Notes under the pieces: generated by a model
Database searches by the model: none
Seen by the model: the letters and a program-made list of their open reading frames with translations, nothing else
Told to the model about the DNA's origin: nothing
Translations under genes and position numbers: made by a program
Source: Pseudozobellia sp. WGM2
GTDB taxonomy: Bacteria; Bacteroidota; Bacteroidia; Flavobacteriales; Flavobacteriaceae
Length of the DNA: 64,000 bases
Direction: 5' to 3'
NCBI RefSeq assembly: GCF_017810075.1
Contig: NZ_JADNYK010000007.1
Span: 176,498 to 240,497 of the forward strand
In this document: positions 1 through 10,062 of the stretch, one piece after another
Layout of the letters: each line of letters opens with the position of its first letter
How positions within the stretch are numbered: position 1 is the stretch's first letter

Positions 1-546
1 GGCACCCAATATCAATTCATTGGAAATACCTGAACCAGAGCCAGAACCACCACCAACACCTTCACTACCCGCTGCTGCTGCCGCAGGCTTAGGAGTCGAC
101 GGAGGAGCCGCAGTATACGCAAGTATATTGTCTATATCGGCATTCGACAAGGTAGGAAAAGGCGTCATTGCCGCCTGATTATATTCGTTATAAATCTCAT
201 TGGCATAAGAATCGCCTGAAGAGATTACACCCGGACTATTCTTGACCCACCTATACAACCACTCACGATCCAAACCTTCATCTTCAGCAAGTCTAGATTC
301 GACATTAGCAAGAGCAGGACCCGTCATCTTACGGTTCAACGCATGACAAGCAGCACAGTTTTGATTAAAGAGTGATTTTCCCGCAGCAGGATCGCCATCG
401 GTTTCGGCAGCAGCTTCGGTCGATTCCGAATCCGCCTCGGCAGCAGCTTCATCTTGAGCAAAGATAGAAGTGGAAAGCAGTAGGAAAAATAATACAGTTA
501 TACCTAGAATCTTAGAAATTGGATGGCGGTACGGAACCTTTTTCAT
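1..546 (-). CDS. c-type cytochrome, N-terminal part (runs off window)
   Basis: The frame stays open from the ATG at 546 to the window edge (182 residues). Residues 1-31 are a signal peptide (hydrophobic FFLLLSTSIFAQ), then an acidic Ala/Glu linker, then a mono-haem cytochrome c domain with the haem motif CAACH at about residues 62-66 and a downstream KMTGPAL that can supply the distal Met ligand. The domain ends near residue 150 and a Pro/Ala/Gly-rich linker follows, so more protein lies beyond the edge. In Flavobacteria a secreted cytochrome beside the infB operon is commonly the first subunit (ActA) of alternative complex III, a quinol:cytochrome c oxidoreductase; that assignment is inferred from context and from the linker, since the multihaem part is not visible. 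A TATTTTTG element at 632-639 on this strand may be its -7 box. Confidence 0.8.
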   Translation of the reverse strand, partial: MKKVPYRHPISKILGITVLFFLLLSTSIFAQDEAAAEADSESTEAAAETDGDPAAGKSLFNQNCAACHALNRKMTGPALANVESRLAEDEGLDREWLYRWVKNSPGVISSGDSYANEIYNEYNQAAMTPFPTLSNADIDNILAYTAAPPSTPKPAAAAAGSEGVGGGSGSGSGISNELILGA

Positions 547-739
547 ATGGATTTTATTTCTATCAAACCTTGGCACGATAATTTCTGATGTATAGAAATA
601 TGCTTTGTTTTATCGGTGCTAAAATTGATGGCAAAAATACGACATAGACTTTATTTTGAAAATGTTAAAGGATTGATAATTGATAATTTATAATAATTCT
701 AAATAATGTCGAAGCACCTATGTTTGTTCTATAAAAATC

Positions 740-747
740 TACTTTTG
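740..747 (+). promoter_or_regulatory. -7 element upstream of the SPOR gene
   Basis: TACTTTTG fits the Bacteroidota -7 consensus TAnnTTTG and lies 33 bases before the ATG at 781. It supports that start over an in-frame ATG at 706, because transcription from here would begin downstream of 706. A TTTG at 723-726 is too close (13 bases) to be a standard -33 box, so the promoter is only partly convincing. Confidence 0.4.
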
Positions 748-780
748 CATAAAACGGTAAGACCCAATAATTTCCCTTTG

Positions 781-1152
781 ATGAAAACAACTTTTATCTC
801 TTTAATCAGCATTTTCTCCGTAGCAATCAGTTCTGCACAACAAGGCAATATTAACGTTGAACAAGACGAAAAGATTACGGAACTATTGAAAATATATAAG
901 ACGGCGAACGAAAGTTCTGACTATTTTCGAATTCAAGTCGGTTTTGGCTCTTACGCTAAAGCCCAAAACATACAGGCGAAAGTTCAAGAAGACTTTCCTG
1001 AACTATCCTCAAAGATTGATTTTGATTCTCCAACTTATAGAGTTCGAGTTGGCAGGTTCAAAGATAAATTGACCGCAGAGCGAAAATTTTCGGAAGTTCG
1101 AAAAAAGTACCCCGATGCGATGTTGTTACAACCAAAAAAATCGACCCGATAG
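781..1152 (+). CDS. secreted SPOR-domain protein
   Basis: 123 residues from the ATG at 781, chosen because it begins a clean signal peptide (MKTTFISLISIFSVAISSAQ); an upstream in-frame ATG at 706 would bury it. The mature protein is short: a linker, then a SPOR domain from about residue 47 (YFRIQVGFGSYAKA ... YRVRVGRFKDKLTA) to the end. SPOR domains bind glycan strands lacking stem peptides, so the protein probably sits in the periplasm on septal or remodelled peptidoglycan. It is transcribed toward infB and divergently from the cytochrome gene, and its stop codon lies inside the loop of a bidirectional terminator. Nothing shows a more specific partner. Confidence 0.8.
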   Translation: MKTTFISLISIFSVAISSAQQGNINVEQDEKITELLKIYKTANESSDYFRIQVGFGSYAKAQNIQAKVQEDFPELSSKIDFDSPTYRVRVGRFKDKLTAERKFSEVRKKYPDAMLLQPKKSTR

Positions 1153-1166
1153 GTCGATTTTTTTTT
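1134..1166. terminator. bidirectional intrinsic terminator between SPOR gene and infB
   Basis: A perfect hairpin with AAAAAAATCGACC on the left and GGTCGATTTTTTT on the right around the loop CGATA. It has an A-run on one side and a T-run on the other, so it can serve both the rightward SPOR gene and the leftward infB operon. The SPOR stop codon is within the loop and right arm. Confidence 0.85.
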
Positions 1167-1202
1167 GCTTATCAGCAGCTAATGCTACTCTTATTTATAA
1201 AT

Positions 1203-3977
1203 TTATTTAGTCTTTAATTTCTTTTTAACCGCTACTTCTTGGAAAGCCTCTACGATATCACCTTCTTTGATATCATTATAATTCTTAACCTGTAGACCAC
1301 AATCGTAACCTTTAGAAACTTCTTTGACATCGTCTTTAAATCGCTTCAAAGATGATAGCTCACCAGTGAACACGACAACTCCGTCACGAATCAATCGAAT
1401 ACCACTGTTACGCATAATCTTACCACTCGTTACCATACAACCGGCAATGGTACCGACCTTAGAAATCTTGAATGTTTCCCTAATTTCAGCAGTACCTGTA
1501 ATCTCTTCTTTGATTTCTGGTGAAAGCATACCTTCCATCGCATCTTTCAAGTCATTGATAGCATCATAGATGATAGAGTACATTCTGATATCGATTTCTT
1601 CTTTCTCCGCAACATCCCTTGCATTACCCATTGGCCTAACATTAAAACCAATAATAATTGCATCAGAGGCAGAAGCCAATAACACGTCAGATTCGGTTAT
1701 TGCACCCACTCCTTTATGAATAATATTTACCTGGATTTCTTCGGTAGATAATTTCTGGAATGAATCGGTCAATGCTTCCACTGAACCATCAACATCACCT
1801 TTCAAGATTATATTCAACTCTTTAAAGTCGCCTAAAGCAATTCGTCTTCCGATTTCATCAAGAGTAATGTGACGTTGCGTTCTTACGGATTGCTCGCGCT
1901 GTAATTGAGAACGCTTCGTAGCAATTTGTTTTGCTTCGCGCTCATCTTCCAATACATGAAATTTATCACCTGCCTGTGGCGCACCATCTAAACCTAGTAT
2001 GGAAACCGGGGTAGCAGGGCCCGCTTTCTCGATAATTTTCCCTCGCTCATCGTGCATCGCCTTAACCTTACCGCTATGGGTACCGGCCAAAACATAATCA
2101 CCGATCTGCAACGTACCCCCTTGAACCAAGATGGTAGAAACATAACCTCGACCTTTATCTAAAAATGCCTCGACTACGGTTCCGTTGGCCATCTTATCAG
2201 GATTCGCCTGAAGCTCTAACAATTCAGCCTCTAAAAGTACTTTTTCGAGTAATTCTTTTACCCCGTCACCTGTTTTGGCCGAGATGTCATGAGACTGTAT
2301 CTTACCACCCCAATCTTCGACCAACAAATTCATCTGGGCAAGACCTTCTTTAATCTTATCAGGATTGGCCGTTGGCCTATCTATTTTATTAATCGCAAAG
2401 ACTATGGGCACACCCGCAGCCTGCGCATGGCTGATAGCCTCTTTTGTCTGAGGCATAATATCATCATCTGCAGCAATTACGATAACCGCGATATCGGTAA
2501 CCTGAGCACCTCTTGCACGCATCGCCGTAAAGGCTTCGTGACCCGGTGTATCTAAAAATGTAATTTTCTGACCATCACCGAGAGTAACTCCATATGCACC
2601 AATATGCTGGGTAATACCACCACTTTCGCCTGCAATTACGTTCGCTTCACGAACATAATCTAAAAGCGATGTTTTACCGTGGTCAACGTGACCCATCACG
2701 GTTACAATCGGAGCTCTAGCCTTTAAATCTTCAGGAGCATCTTGCTCTACTTCAATAGACTCTTCAAGTTCAGCGGTAACAAATTCTACTTCGTAACCGA
2801 ACTCATCTGCAACTATCGATAAGGTTTCGGCATCAAGACGCTGGTTCATGGTAACCATGATACCTAAAGACATACAGGCAGAAATGATTTCTGTGGTCGT
2901 AACGTTCATCATGGTAGCAACCTCACCTACGGTCACAAACTCTGTAACCTTAAGTACCTTGCTCTCCAATTCTTGTTGCTCGAGATCTTTCTCCGTTTGC
3001 TGACGGTGCTGATCACGCTTGTCTCTTCTATATTTGGCTCCTTTGCCTTTTTTCGATTTACCCTGGAGTTTCTCAAGGGTTTCTCGAATCTGTTTTTGTA
3101 CATCTTCTTCGCTTGGCTCAACTTTGGGAGCACCAAAACGATTTCCTCCACCACCTTTTCGGGCTCCACCACCTTGGTTTCTTCCTCTCGGAGGTCCACC
3201 AGTGTTGCCACCAGGCTTACTAACAATTCTCTTTCTACGCTTTTTGCGGTCATTTCCGCTATCTGAAGAAGGTTTTGCCTCCTCTTTCTTTTTCTTCGGT
3301 TTGTTGAACTGCGAAAGGTCGATTTTAGCCGTAATTTTCGGACCGGAAAGCTTCTTATATTTTGTAGTTAAAACATCGTCACCTTCTTGAGGCTCTTTCT
3401 TTTCAGCCTCCTCTTCTTTCGCAACAGTCTCCTTAGGCTTTTCAACCTTAACCTCTTCCTTTTCTTTGACCTCAGGCTCAGGCTGGGAAGCTTCCACCGT
3501 TTCAGGCTTCTTTTCCTCAACGACTTCTTCCTTGACAGGTTCAGGGGTTTTCTCCTCCTTCACTTCTGGTTTCGGCGGTTCTTCTTTTTTGGGTTCTTCC
3601 TTTTTCTTCGGTTCTAAATCTATCTTACCAACCGTCTTCGGGCCTGTAAGTTCAACTTTTCCCAACAAAGGTTTTTCCGCAGCGGCAGCACGTTTCTCAC
3701 GAGCCAATCGCCTTTCTTCTTGTTCTTGCTCCAATTGCAAACGCAAAGCTTCCTTCTCCTCACGCTTTTCCTCACCGACTTTTTTAGAAGCAACTTTTTT
3801 GCTTTTATCGGTTTGGAACTCCTCTTGAAGCACCTCATAAACCTCATCGGAAATCTTCGTCGTAGGTCGCGCCTCGATTTCATGACCCTTAGAGGCCAAG
3901 AAATCTACCGCCCTATCCAAAGAAATATTAAACTCCTTGAGGACCTTATTGAGTCTTATTTTTGCAATGTCTGCCAT
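1203..3977 (-). CDS. infB: translation initiation factor IF-2
   Basis: 924 residues, a normal length for Bacteroidota. IF-2 is the GTPase that brings fMet-tRNA to the 30S subunit and promotes subunit joining. The order is an N-terminal IF2_N-like helix (residues 1-45), a long charged Glu/Lys/Pro linker (about 60-330, with a Gly/Arg-rich patch near 255-285), a second IF2_N fold, then the GTPase with G1 GHVDHGKT near residue 430, DTPGHEAF (G3) and NKID (G4), followed by beta-barrel domains II, III and IV. It is the last gene of the rimP-nusA-infB operon, 43 bases after nusA, and terminates at the hairpin at 1134-1166. Confidence 0.98.
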   Translation of the reverse strand: MADIAKIRLNKVLKEFNISLDRAVDFLASKGHEIEARPTTKISDEVYEVLQEEFQTDKSKKVASKKVGEEKREEKEALRLQLEQEQEERRLAREKRAAAAEKPLLGKVELTGPKTVGKIDLEPKKKEEPKKEEPPKPEVKEEKTPEPVKEEVVEEKKPETVEASQPEPEVKEKEEVKVEKPKETVAKEEEAEKKEPQEGDDVLTTKYKKLSGPKITAKIDLSQFNKPKKKKEEAKPSSDSGNDRKKRRKRIVSKPGGNTGGPPRGRNQGGGARKGGGGNRFGAPKVEPSEEDVQKQIRETLEKLQGKSKKGKGAKYRRDKRDQHRQQTEKDLEQQELESKVLKVTEFVTVGEVATMMNVTTTEIISACMSLGIMVTMNQRLDAETLSIVADEFGYEVEFVTAELEESIEVEQDAPEDLKARAPIVTVMGHVDHGKTSLLDYVREANVIAGESGGITQHIGAYGVTLGDGQKITFLDTPGHEAFTAMRARGAQVTDIAVIVIAADDDIMPQTKEAISHAQAAGVPIVFAINKIDRPTANPDKIKEGLAQMNLLVEDWGGKIQSHDISAKTGDGVKELLEKVLLEAELLELQANPDKMANGTVVEAFLDKGRGYVSTILVQGGTLQIGDYVLAGTHSGKVKAMHDERGKIIEKAGPATPVSILGLDGAPQAGDKFHVLEDEREAKQIATKRSQLQREQSVRTQRHITLDEIGRRIALGDFKELNIILKGDVDGSVEALTDSFQKLSTEEIQVNIIHKGVGAITESDVLLASASDAIIIGFNVRPMGNARDVAEKEEIDIRMYSIIYDAINDLKDAMEGMLSPEIKEEITGTAEIRETFKISKVGTIAGCMVTSGKIMRNSGIRLIRDGVVVFTGELSSLKRFKDDVKEVSKGYDCGLQVKNYNDIKEGDIVEAFQEVAVKKKLKTK

Positions 3978-4020
3978 AAATATCTTCTGCTAATTCTATT
4001 TAATCGCTGCTAATATATAG

Positions 4021-5253
4021 CTAATCTTCCAATTCTTCTTTGAGTATACGTACAACTTCTGAAATCGTCTCCTCTTCCAAATCGGTACGTTTTACAAGAT
4101 CATCAACATCTTGTTCAAGAATACTTCTGGCCGTATCAAGGCCTATCTTCTTAAACTCTTCGATGATCCATGCATCAATCTCATCCGCAAACTCGGTCAA
4201 TTCTACATCTTCTTCTACCCCTTCGCGGAACACGTCTATTTCGTAACCCGTAAGTTGACCGGCCAAACGAATATTATGACCTCCACGACCTATTGCCTTA
4301 GAAACCTCTTCTGGTCTCAGGTAAACCTGCGCAGTCATTTTTTCATCGTTCAACTTTACCGAAGAAACACGGGCCGGGCTCAAAGCTCTGGTCACCATTA
4401 ACTGCGGATTGGCCGTCCAGTTGATTACATCAATATTTTCGTTACCCAATTCACGAACTATGCCATGAATACGAGAACCTTTCATACCCACACAAGCACC
4501 TACAGGATCGATACGGTCGTCGTATGAATCAACGGCAACTTTTGCCTTCTCACCAGGTATACGAACTGCTTTCTTAATCGTGATAAGCCCGTCGTAAACC
4601 TCTGGTATTTCTTGAAAAAACAACTGCTCCAAGAATTTAGGCGAGCTTCTAGACATTATAATCGTTGGCTTACTACCTTTAAGCTCTACGCTCTCGATAA
4701 TTCCTCTAACGTTATCCCCTTTACGAAAGAAATCAGATGGTATCTGACGGTCTTTCGGAAGAATAATCTCATTGCCCTCATCGTCTAGCAAAATAATGGC
4801 CTTATGTCTGATATGGTGAACCTCTGCGGTATATATTTCACCCTCAAGGTCTTTAAATTGCTTATAAATGGTAGTATTATCGTGCTCATGAATTTTAGAG
4901 ATCAGGTTTTGACGCAACGCTAAAATTGCCCTACGGCCCAAATCGATCAACTTCACTTCTTCAGAAACATCTTCACCAACCTCAAAATCTGGCTCGATTT
5001 TACGGGCGTCAGTCAATGAAATTTCTTCGTTCGGCTCTTCTACCTCCCCATCTTCAACCACCACTCGGTTTCTCCATATCTCTAAATCGCCCTTGTCAGG
5101 GTTGATGATGATATCAAAATTATCATCAGATCCAAATTTCTTTTTGAGGGCGTTTCTAAAAACATCCTCTAAAATAGCCATAAGCGTTACCCTGTCTATG
5201 AACTTGTCGTCTTTGAACTCTGAAAAAGACTCAATTAACGCAATATTTTCCAT
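4021..5253 (-). CDS. nusA: transcription termination/antitermination factor NusA
   Basis: 410 residues. NusA binds RNA polymerase and the nascent RNA and modulates pausing, termination and antitermination. Visible are the NusA N-terminal domain (1-125), an S1 domain (about 130-200), then tandem KH domains with GMKGSRIHGIVRELGNE and AIGRGGHNIRLAGQL, and a short C-terminal helical domain ending in acidic residues (LKEELED), which lacks the duplicated acidic repeats of enteric NusA. The gene lies 13 bases downstream of rimP, so the two are cotranscribed. Confidence 0.98.
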   Translation of the reverse strand: MENIALIESFSEFKDDKFIDRVTLMAILEDVFRNALKKKFGSDDNFDIIINPDKGDLEIWRNRVVVEDGEVEEPNEEISLTDARKIEPDFEVGEDVSEEVKLIDLGRRAILALRQNLISKIHEHDNTTIYKQFKDLEGEIYTAEVHHIRHKAIILLDDEGNEIILPKDRQIPSDFFRKGDNVRGIIESVELKGSKPTIIMSRSSPKFLEQLFFQEIPEVYDGLITIKKAVRIPGEKAKVAVDSYDDRIDPVGACVGMKGSRIHGIVRELGNENIDVINWTANPQLMVTRALSPARVSSVKLNDEKMTAQVYLRPEEVSKAIGRGGHNIRLAGQLTGYEIDVFREGVEEDVELTEFADEIDAWIIEEFKKIGLDTARSILEQDVDDLVKRTDLEEETISEVVRILKEELED

Positions 5254-5266
5254 TACTCTGTTACCA

Positions 5267-5728
5267 TTAAAATGTTACTATGACTTTAGCTTCTTTAATA
5301 TCAGAAAAACTGATTTCTTCTTTTTTCTGAACCGTTACTTTCCCTTTTCCTATGGGTTTGGGTTCCCGTGTTTTCCACTCTAGAACAATACTTTCTTCTG
5401 TGGCTTCGATCAAATTTCCTTCAAAAATATCCGTTTCGGTACGAACCTTAAGCTTTCTTCCTATATTTTTGACGTACTGCCTAGGCGATGTCATCGGTGA
5501 GGCAGCGCCCGCCGACGTAACCTCTAGCGAAAAATCTTGTTCTTCACGATCTAGGTTATGTTCGATCGCCCTACTTATTTTCATACAGTCTTGCAAAGTA
5601 ACGCCATGATCCCCGTCTATGACCACCTTAATAGAATTATCTGAACCGATAGAGAAATCAATCAAAAATAACGATTCGTCTTCTGCTAACGCATCTTCTA
5701 AAAGTGCCGTGACCTGTTCCTTCAACAT
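5267..5728 (-). CDS. rimP: ribosome maturation factor RimP
   Basis: 153 residues, the usual RimP length. RimP assists maturation of the 30S subunit. The N-terminal alpha/beta domain contains the family signature (VVIDGDHGVTLQDCMKIS then LEVTSAGAASPM) and the C-terminal SH3-like domain follows (residues about 85-153). It is the first gene of the rimP-nusA-infB operon and lies 69 bases downstream of a strong promoter element. Confidence 0.97.
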   Translation of the reverse strand: MLKEQVTALLEDALAEDESLFLIDFSIGSDNSIKVVIDGDHGVTLQDCMKISRAIEHNLDREEQDFSLEVTSAGAASPMTSPRQYVKNIGRKLKVRTETDIFEGNLIEATEESIVLEWKTREPKPIGKGKVTVQKKEEISFSDIKEAKVIVTF

Positions 5729-5796
5729 ACCATTTAGAAATAAAAAAGAGGACTATATTGTCCCCTCATGAATACTTTTATATCCTTTCAGTGCTG

Positions 5797-5825
5797 CAAA
5801 TATACAATTTTTTTGGTTCTTGCAA
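5797..5825 (-). promoter_or_regulatory. Bacteroidota sigma promoter of rimP-nusA-infB
   Basis: Reading on the minus strand, TTG (5825-5823) is followed after 18 bases by TATATTTG (5804-5797). This matches the primary sigma factor consensus TTTG...TAnnTTTG of Bacteroidota. It is placed correctly upstream of the rimP ATG. Confidence 0.8.
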
Positions 5826-5913
5826 TAGGTCTTAGACTTATCACGTTTTAAATGATAGGCTTACACCTGTTATAAGCCCTAAACCGTACTTTAAATACAA
5901 TCAAACCACCACC

Positions 5914-7266
5914 ATGGAAATACTTTCTTCCTACAATATGATCATTGGTGCCGCTGCCATTATAATCATTTCATTTTGGTTCAACGGAATTTCAAAAAAA
6001 ACCAATATTCCTTCAGTTTTAATGCTAATTGTTTTAGGCATAGCGTTACAATTCGGATTAAAATATGTTTTAGGTGAAGAAATAGACTTCGAGAAAAATC
6101 TACGGGGAACCCTTGAAATTATCGGTACCGTAGGGCTTATCATGATTGTACTTGAAGCAGCCTTAGAATTGGAACTTAAAAAGGAAAAGTTAATTCCTAT
6201 TCTCAAATCTATGGCCATAGCCCTGATTGGCCTTGTCGGTTCAGCTTGGGTTGCCGCCCTGATTCTGCACCAATTTATTGACGGCATGACGATGCAAAGC
6301 GCTTGGCTCTATGCTACTCCATTATCGATTCTATCTAGCGCCATCATCATACCCAGTGTAAGCGGTTTAAATGAAACCAAGAAAGAATTTCACATTTATG
6401 AAAGTACATTTTCAGACATCATGGGTATTATGATGTTCTACTTTTTAACTGGTGGCCTAGATCCGGAAACTGATACCGGTGCAGTTGGTTTTGCCAGTAA
6501 TTTAGTCTTGACCATCGTTATCGCCATAGTGGCCAGTTATGCGTTGGTACTTATATTTCAAAAAATTAAGAGTCAAGCCAAACAGTTCTTACTTATAGCC
6601 GTACTGTTACTGTTATATGCCATAGGGAAGAAAATGCACCTTTCATCATTGATCATCATTCTAATATTCGGACTCGTTATCGCAAATGTCAAACTATTTT
6701 TTCCTGGAAAGACCTCCGTATTTCTAGAGGAAGAAAAAATGCATCAAATCTTTCACGAACTGCATATTATAACCCTAGAAACAGCCTTCGTTGTGCGAAC
6801 ATTCTTCTTTGTGATTTTTGGGGTGACCATAGTACTCTCTTCATTATTGAGTTTAAACGTGGCCATGGTCAGCATACTGATTATCGCCTCCATTTTTATT
6901 ATACGTTTTCTGGTATTACGGGTTTTTATCGGGAAGGATATTTTACCTCAAATCTTTATAGCCCCAAGAGGATTGATCACCATTCTATTATTCTATGCGA
7001 TACCCACGGAAGCCGAAGTACCAGGTTTCGAATCAGGCATTCTTTTGTTCGTCATCATCGCCACAAGTTTGGTTATGACCTGGGCCATGATCAAGGATAA
7101 AAAACAAATGGGAACCATGCTCGATGAAATCGATGAAGAACTTTTGGCCCGCAACGAGGCAGAAGATGAACTTCGCGACTATGAAGATTCTAATGATATA
7201 GCCTTAGCCGACCGACCCGAAGAGCCCAATGAGGGTTCTAACGACCAAAATCGGCAAACGGATTAG
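5914..7266 (+). CDS. cation:proton antiporter, CPA1/NhaP-like
   Basis: 450 residues with about twelve hydrophobic segments from residue 7 to 390 and an acidic hydrophilic tail (about 400-450). This is the architecture of CPA1 Na+(K+)/H+ exchangers of the inner membrane. Family-type features include a Pro/Gly-rich first segment (NIPSVLMLIVLGIALQFGL), LIMIVLEAALELEL in a central helix, and ESTFSDIMGIMMFYFL, where acidic residues sit in the transport core. The start ATG follows a CCACCACC leader. It is monocistronic and its end is only 8 bases from the convergent tssO stop. The transported ion cannot be read from the sequence. Confidence 0.85.
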   Translation: MEILSSYNMIIGAAAIIIISFWFNGISKKTNIPSVLMLIVLGIALQFGLKYVLGEEIDFEKNLRGTLEIIGTVGLIMIVLEAALELELKKEKLIPILKSMAIALIGLVGSAWVAALILHQFIDGMTMQSAWLYATPLSILSSAIIIPSVSGLNETKKEFHIYESTFSDIMGIMMFYFLTGGLDPETDTGAVGFASNLVLTIVIAIVASYALVLIFQKIKSQAKQFLLIAVLLLLYAIGKKMHLSSLIIILIFGLVIANVKLFFPGKTSVFLEEEKMHQIFHELHIITLETAFVVRTFFFVIFGVTIVLSSLLSLNVAMVSILIIASIFIIRFLVLRVFIGKDILPQIFIAPRGLITILLFYAIPTEAEVPGFESGILLFVIIATSLVMTWAMIKDKKQMGTMLDEIDEELLARNEAEDELRDYEDSNDIALADRPEEPNEGSNDQNRQTD

Positions 7267-7274
7267 CAATGTCA

Positions 7275-7781
7275 TTAACGAGAGCTTCTTGCAATAAATA
7301 AATCCCTCCCTTTTTGCTCTAAATCTTGACTACATTGGTCAAGAGCAGTTTTATATTCTTCAATAGTCGATTCAGCTCCTTTAAGTTTAAGTAATTTACC
7401 TTTGACCAATTGAAGTTCAGCATATAGTTCGGTCACATCGATATGCATGTCGTACATGTAGGTTGAATCTTTTACGGGTATTCTCTTTTGTAAATTGACT
7501 ATTTTGTCATTTATCAAAGAATTTTGAAAAGAAATGTTTTGTCCCTCGATATCCATAGAATCAATCAAACCTTTTAGGTCTTTCATTTCACCATAAAAGT
7601 TACGTTGAAAATTTTTCTCACCTTCAAAGAGACTTATTTCTTTTCGTAATAGTTCATTTTCTACCATAGGCACTTTGAAATTGAAATATACAGCGGCTAA
7701 AATTGCGGATACCGTGACTATGAACATAGCGAAGAACTTCAAAAAACTCAATCTTCTTTCTTTACTGTTATTAGGTTTCAT
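7275..7781 (-). CDS. tssO: T6SS-iii membrane complex protein TssO
   Basis: 168 residues from the ATG at 7781 (an earlier ATG at 7808 would add nine residues). One transmembrane helix near the N terminus (FLKFFAMFIVTVSAILAAVYF) is followed by a periplasmic, strongly helical region with heptad-like patterns. This is the layout of TssO, one of the proteins (TssN, O, P, Q, R) that replace TssJ/L/M in Bacteroidota T6SS. It is the last gene of the leftward tssE-F-P-K-O unit, 49 bases after tssK. Small and divergent, it is assigned by topology and position as well as sequence. Confidence 0.8.
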   Translation of the reverse strand: MKPNNSKERRLSFLKFFAMFIVTVSAILAAVYFNFKVPMVENELLRKEISLFEGEKNFQRNFYGEMKDLKGLIDSMDIEGQNISFQNSLINDKIVNLQKRIPVKDSTYMYDMHIDVTELYAELQLVKGKLLKLKGAESTIEEYKTALDQCSQDLEQKGRDLFIARSSR

Positions 7782-7830
7782 TTTACATTTATTTAGGTGG
7801 TTCGTCAATATTTTAAATTACATTCGAGTA

Positions 7831-8991
7831 TTAATCCAACAAGAAGCTCCTTCTGCCCTTGACCTCAGTATTATCAACGGTTTCTTCCTTAACAAAAATG
7901 CCTGAATCCGCTTTTTTACCTATGTAGTCAAGTTCACTTAATTTCTTGAACAGGGCCAACATGAGTTTAGTGAATGCAGACACCTTCACCAAGGTTGAAT
8001 TAATATTGTTATGCGTATATTCAAGATTAATGGTTTCCATCAGTATACTCTCGAAAGCCCCTTGATTTAAATCGCACCAATTGGTTAAGTAGTTAAGAAA
8101 ATTCTCTTTACCACCACCAACATACACATCGAGACTACTTTTAATGACCCTCGCCAAGTTCACCAACTTAGAAATCATGCCTATTGGTGGCCCATGCCTG
8201 TCTACAAATCTAAATTCTGTAATATTTTGATTGAGATAACGCATGACCTGTTCCGATAGGTAAAGCGCCATATTCGCTAAATCGTTCGTCTGTTTTTTTT
8301 GATAAATTTTTTGGGTGATATGCAATGAATACGACTCCATTTGATTTAAAAATGAGCCTAACTCATTGTACGTGAATTTAAGGTCAGGATGACTTTGTAT
8401 CGATCTACACGGGGGTATAAAACTAGCGTCGACCGTTATTTTGCCGTTTTCTCTGAAAACCCTTGCGATGGGCAAATAGTTGTGTCCATGTCCCTGGCCA
8501 TTAATTTCGTCGATGGGCATTGCTTGCAGACTGTAGTGAGGTAAGACATGTGGTTGTCGTGGAGGTTCTTCTTGCGAATCGCTAGTGCCAATAGGTATTC
8601 TCTTGAACGTATTTACAAATAGAACCAACAACCACTCTTTCTCTTCTTCGTTCAACTCAAATCGTTGACTAAGACTGTTCCCCGACTTTTCAAGTTCTGA
8701 TCGGATGCGCGAATCGATATCTATTTGACAACCGCCAAGAGTAATTGCTTGGCATGCATTCAGCACCACGTCTATGGTAGATTGACCATCGACCGAAACC
8801 ATAACGTCAAGTGAACCTTCATGATTTTCTGGTGGAGCCAGAAGACCATAGTCGATAGGCGAGACATTTTTTTGTTCAGAATACCTTAAAATTTCAGACA
8901 CCCAATTTTCCATGGCAATAAAGTGATTCTTGTTAATTTTCATTCCATCGACCCAATTGACTTTGTGATGCTTATTTTGCATTGCCTCCAT
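7831..8991 (-). CDS. tssK: T6SS baseplate subunit TssK
   Basis: 386 residues; an in-frame ATG three codons later (8982) is an equally likely start. TssK is the baseplate trimer that connects wedge components to the membrane complex. The N-terminal signature VNWVDGMKINKNHF (residues 11-24) corresponds to the conserved V-W-x-E-G-M-x-x-x-P-Q-H-F of the family, and a shell domain and C-terminal head follow. It lies between the PKD protein TssP (22 bases upstream) and tssO. The length is somewhat short of the roughly 440 residues in proteobacteria, as is usual for subtype iii. Confidence 0.92.
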   Translation of the reverse strand: MEAMQNKHHKVNWVDGMKINKNHFIAMENWVSEILRYSEQKNVSPIDYGLLAPPENHEGSLDVMVSVDGQSTIDVVLNACQAITLGGCQIDIDSRIRSELEKSGNSLSQRFELNEEEKEWLLVLFVNTFKRIPIGTSDSQEEPPRQPHVLPHYSLQAMPIDEINGQGHGHNYLPIARVFRENGKITVDASFIPPCRSIQSHPDLKFTYNELGSFLNQMESYSLHITQKIYQKKQTNDLANMALYLSEQVMRYLNQNITEFRFVDRHGPPIGMISKLVNLARVIKSSLDVYVGGGKENFLNYLTNWCDLNQGAFESILMETINLEYTHNNINSTLVKVSAFTKLMLALFKKLSELDYIGKKADSGIFVKEETVDNTEVKGRRSFLLD

Positions 8992-9013
8992 AACTTCTCA
9001 ATTTTAAACTATT

Positions 9014-10003
9014 CTAATTTTGATATTCTACCATTAACGTGCTTATACAATTTGAGCCCGTTTTACGTTGAAGCTTTAAACTCTTTATATTTACTTTCTC
9101 ATCTTTTATCTTTTCGCAAAAAGCGAAAAAAGTCACATTTCGACCGTTCGCTTCGATTAATGGGTTCGGATCGTCACAGAAAAAATCGGAAAGGGCACTG
9201 GCAGACAACTTATTACTTGCAATCAGCTTCATCTTATTTTGAAAATTACTCTTGGTAATAAAGGGTACTACCTGCGGTTTATTTGAATTCGGTTTGGCAT
9301 CAATCACCCTAGAAAACTCGTCAGGAGCCGACCTTAGATCAAGTCTTTTATCTCTTCTTTTAGCCTTTATTTGTTGAATTTTTTCTTCAGTTTCAGCTGA
9401 AGGAAGTACATTGATTTTTTTATTGGTGATATAGGCCAAACTATCGTTCACAACCAGCGATACGGTTTTCAAACCGGGCGCGTTATAAACATATTCGGCT
9501 ATCTTGGTTTTCGCGTTCGCTTCTGCGGTCTCGCCAAACCGCCACTCCCATGCAGTAGCACCAACAGTTTGATCTTCTACTATCAATGGCTGCCCTACCA
9601 CTACACTTTCAGGTAATTCGAATTTTGGAAACTTAGTTGAGTCAACCATTATCAGTTTAGGTAAGACATCAATGGCTTCGTTTTTTGCACAATTGCCATT
9701 TACCAAAAGGCGAACTTCGTACTTACCCTCTTGTGAATATATGTGCAAGGGGTTTTTCTTTCTAGATATTTCGGAACCGTCACCAAAATCCCATTCCCAT
9801 TCTATGGCACCTTCGGTTTTATCGTAAAATTTTATAAGCTCACCAGCATTATAATCGTTGGCCGTGTGTTCGAACAGTGCCTCATTACACGGGGCAAGAC
9901 TAGCATACCTAAAGGCCCAAGCTGTGCTCGCAATTAGAAAAACAATACTGAAGAGGTAAAAAACCAGTTTGTCAATATGCGCGGTGCTATTAGATTTATT
10001 CAT
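9014..10003 (-). CDS. tssP: PKD-domain T6SS-iii membrane complex protein TssP
   Basis: 329 residues. An N-terminal transmembrane helix (LVFYLFSIVFLIASTAWAF, residues 13-31) anchors a periplasmic region with two PKD folds: the first shows WEWDFGDGSE and the second WEWRFGETAEA, each with the Trp-x-Phe-Gly core. A basic linker (KRRDKRLD) and a C-terminal segment with paired Cys residues follow. A PKD protein between tssF and tssK is TssP in Bacteroidota T6SS, where it takes part in the trans-envelope complex with TssN and TssO. The symbol rests on domain plus synteny. Confidence 0.8.
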   Translation of the reverse strand: MNKSNSTAHIDKLVFYLFSIVFLIASTAWAFRYASLAPCNEALFEHTANDYNAGELIKFYDKTEGAIEWEWDFGDGSEISRKKNPLHIYSQEGKYEVRLLVNGNCAKNEAIDVLPKLIMVDSTKFPKFELPESVVVGQPLIVEDQTVGATAWEWRFGETAEANAKTKIAEYVYNAPGLKTVSLVVNDSLAYITNKKINVLPSAETEEKIQQIKAKRRDKRLDLRSAPDEFSRVIDAKPNSNKPQVVPFITKSNFQNKMKLIASNKLSASALSDFFCDDPNPLIEANGRNVTFFAFCEKIKDEKVNIKSLKLQRKTGSNCISTLMVEYQN

Positions 10004-10062
10004 GATAATTTGGTTAATAGTTATACTTTAACTTGACAATTCAATATCTAGGGGAGTTTTAT

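Noticed and set aside
1324..3828. Several plus-strand frames inside infB
   Set aside because: They are antisense shadows of a strongly conserved coding region.
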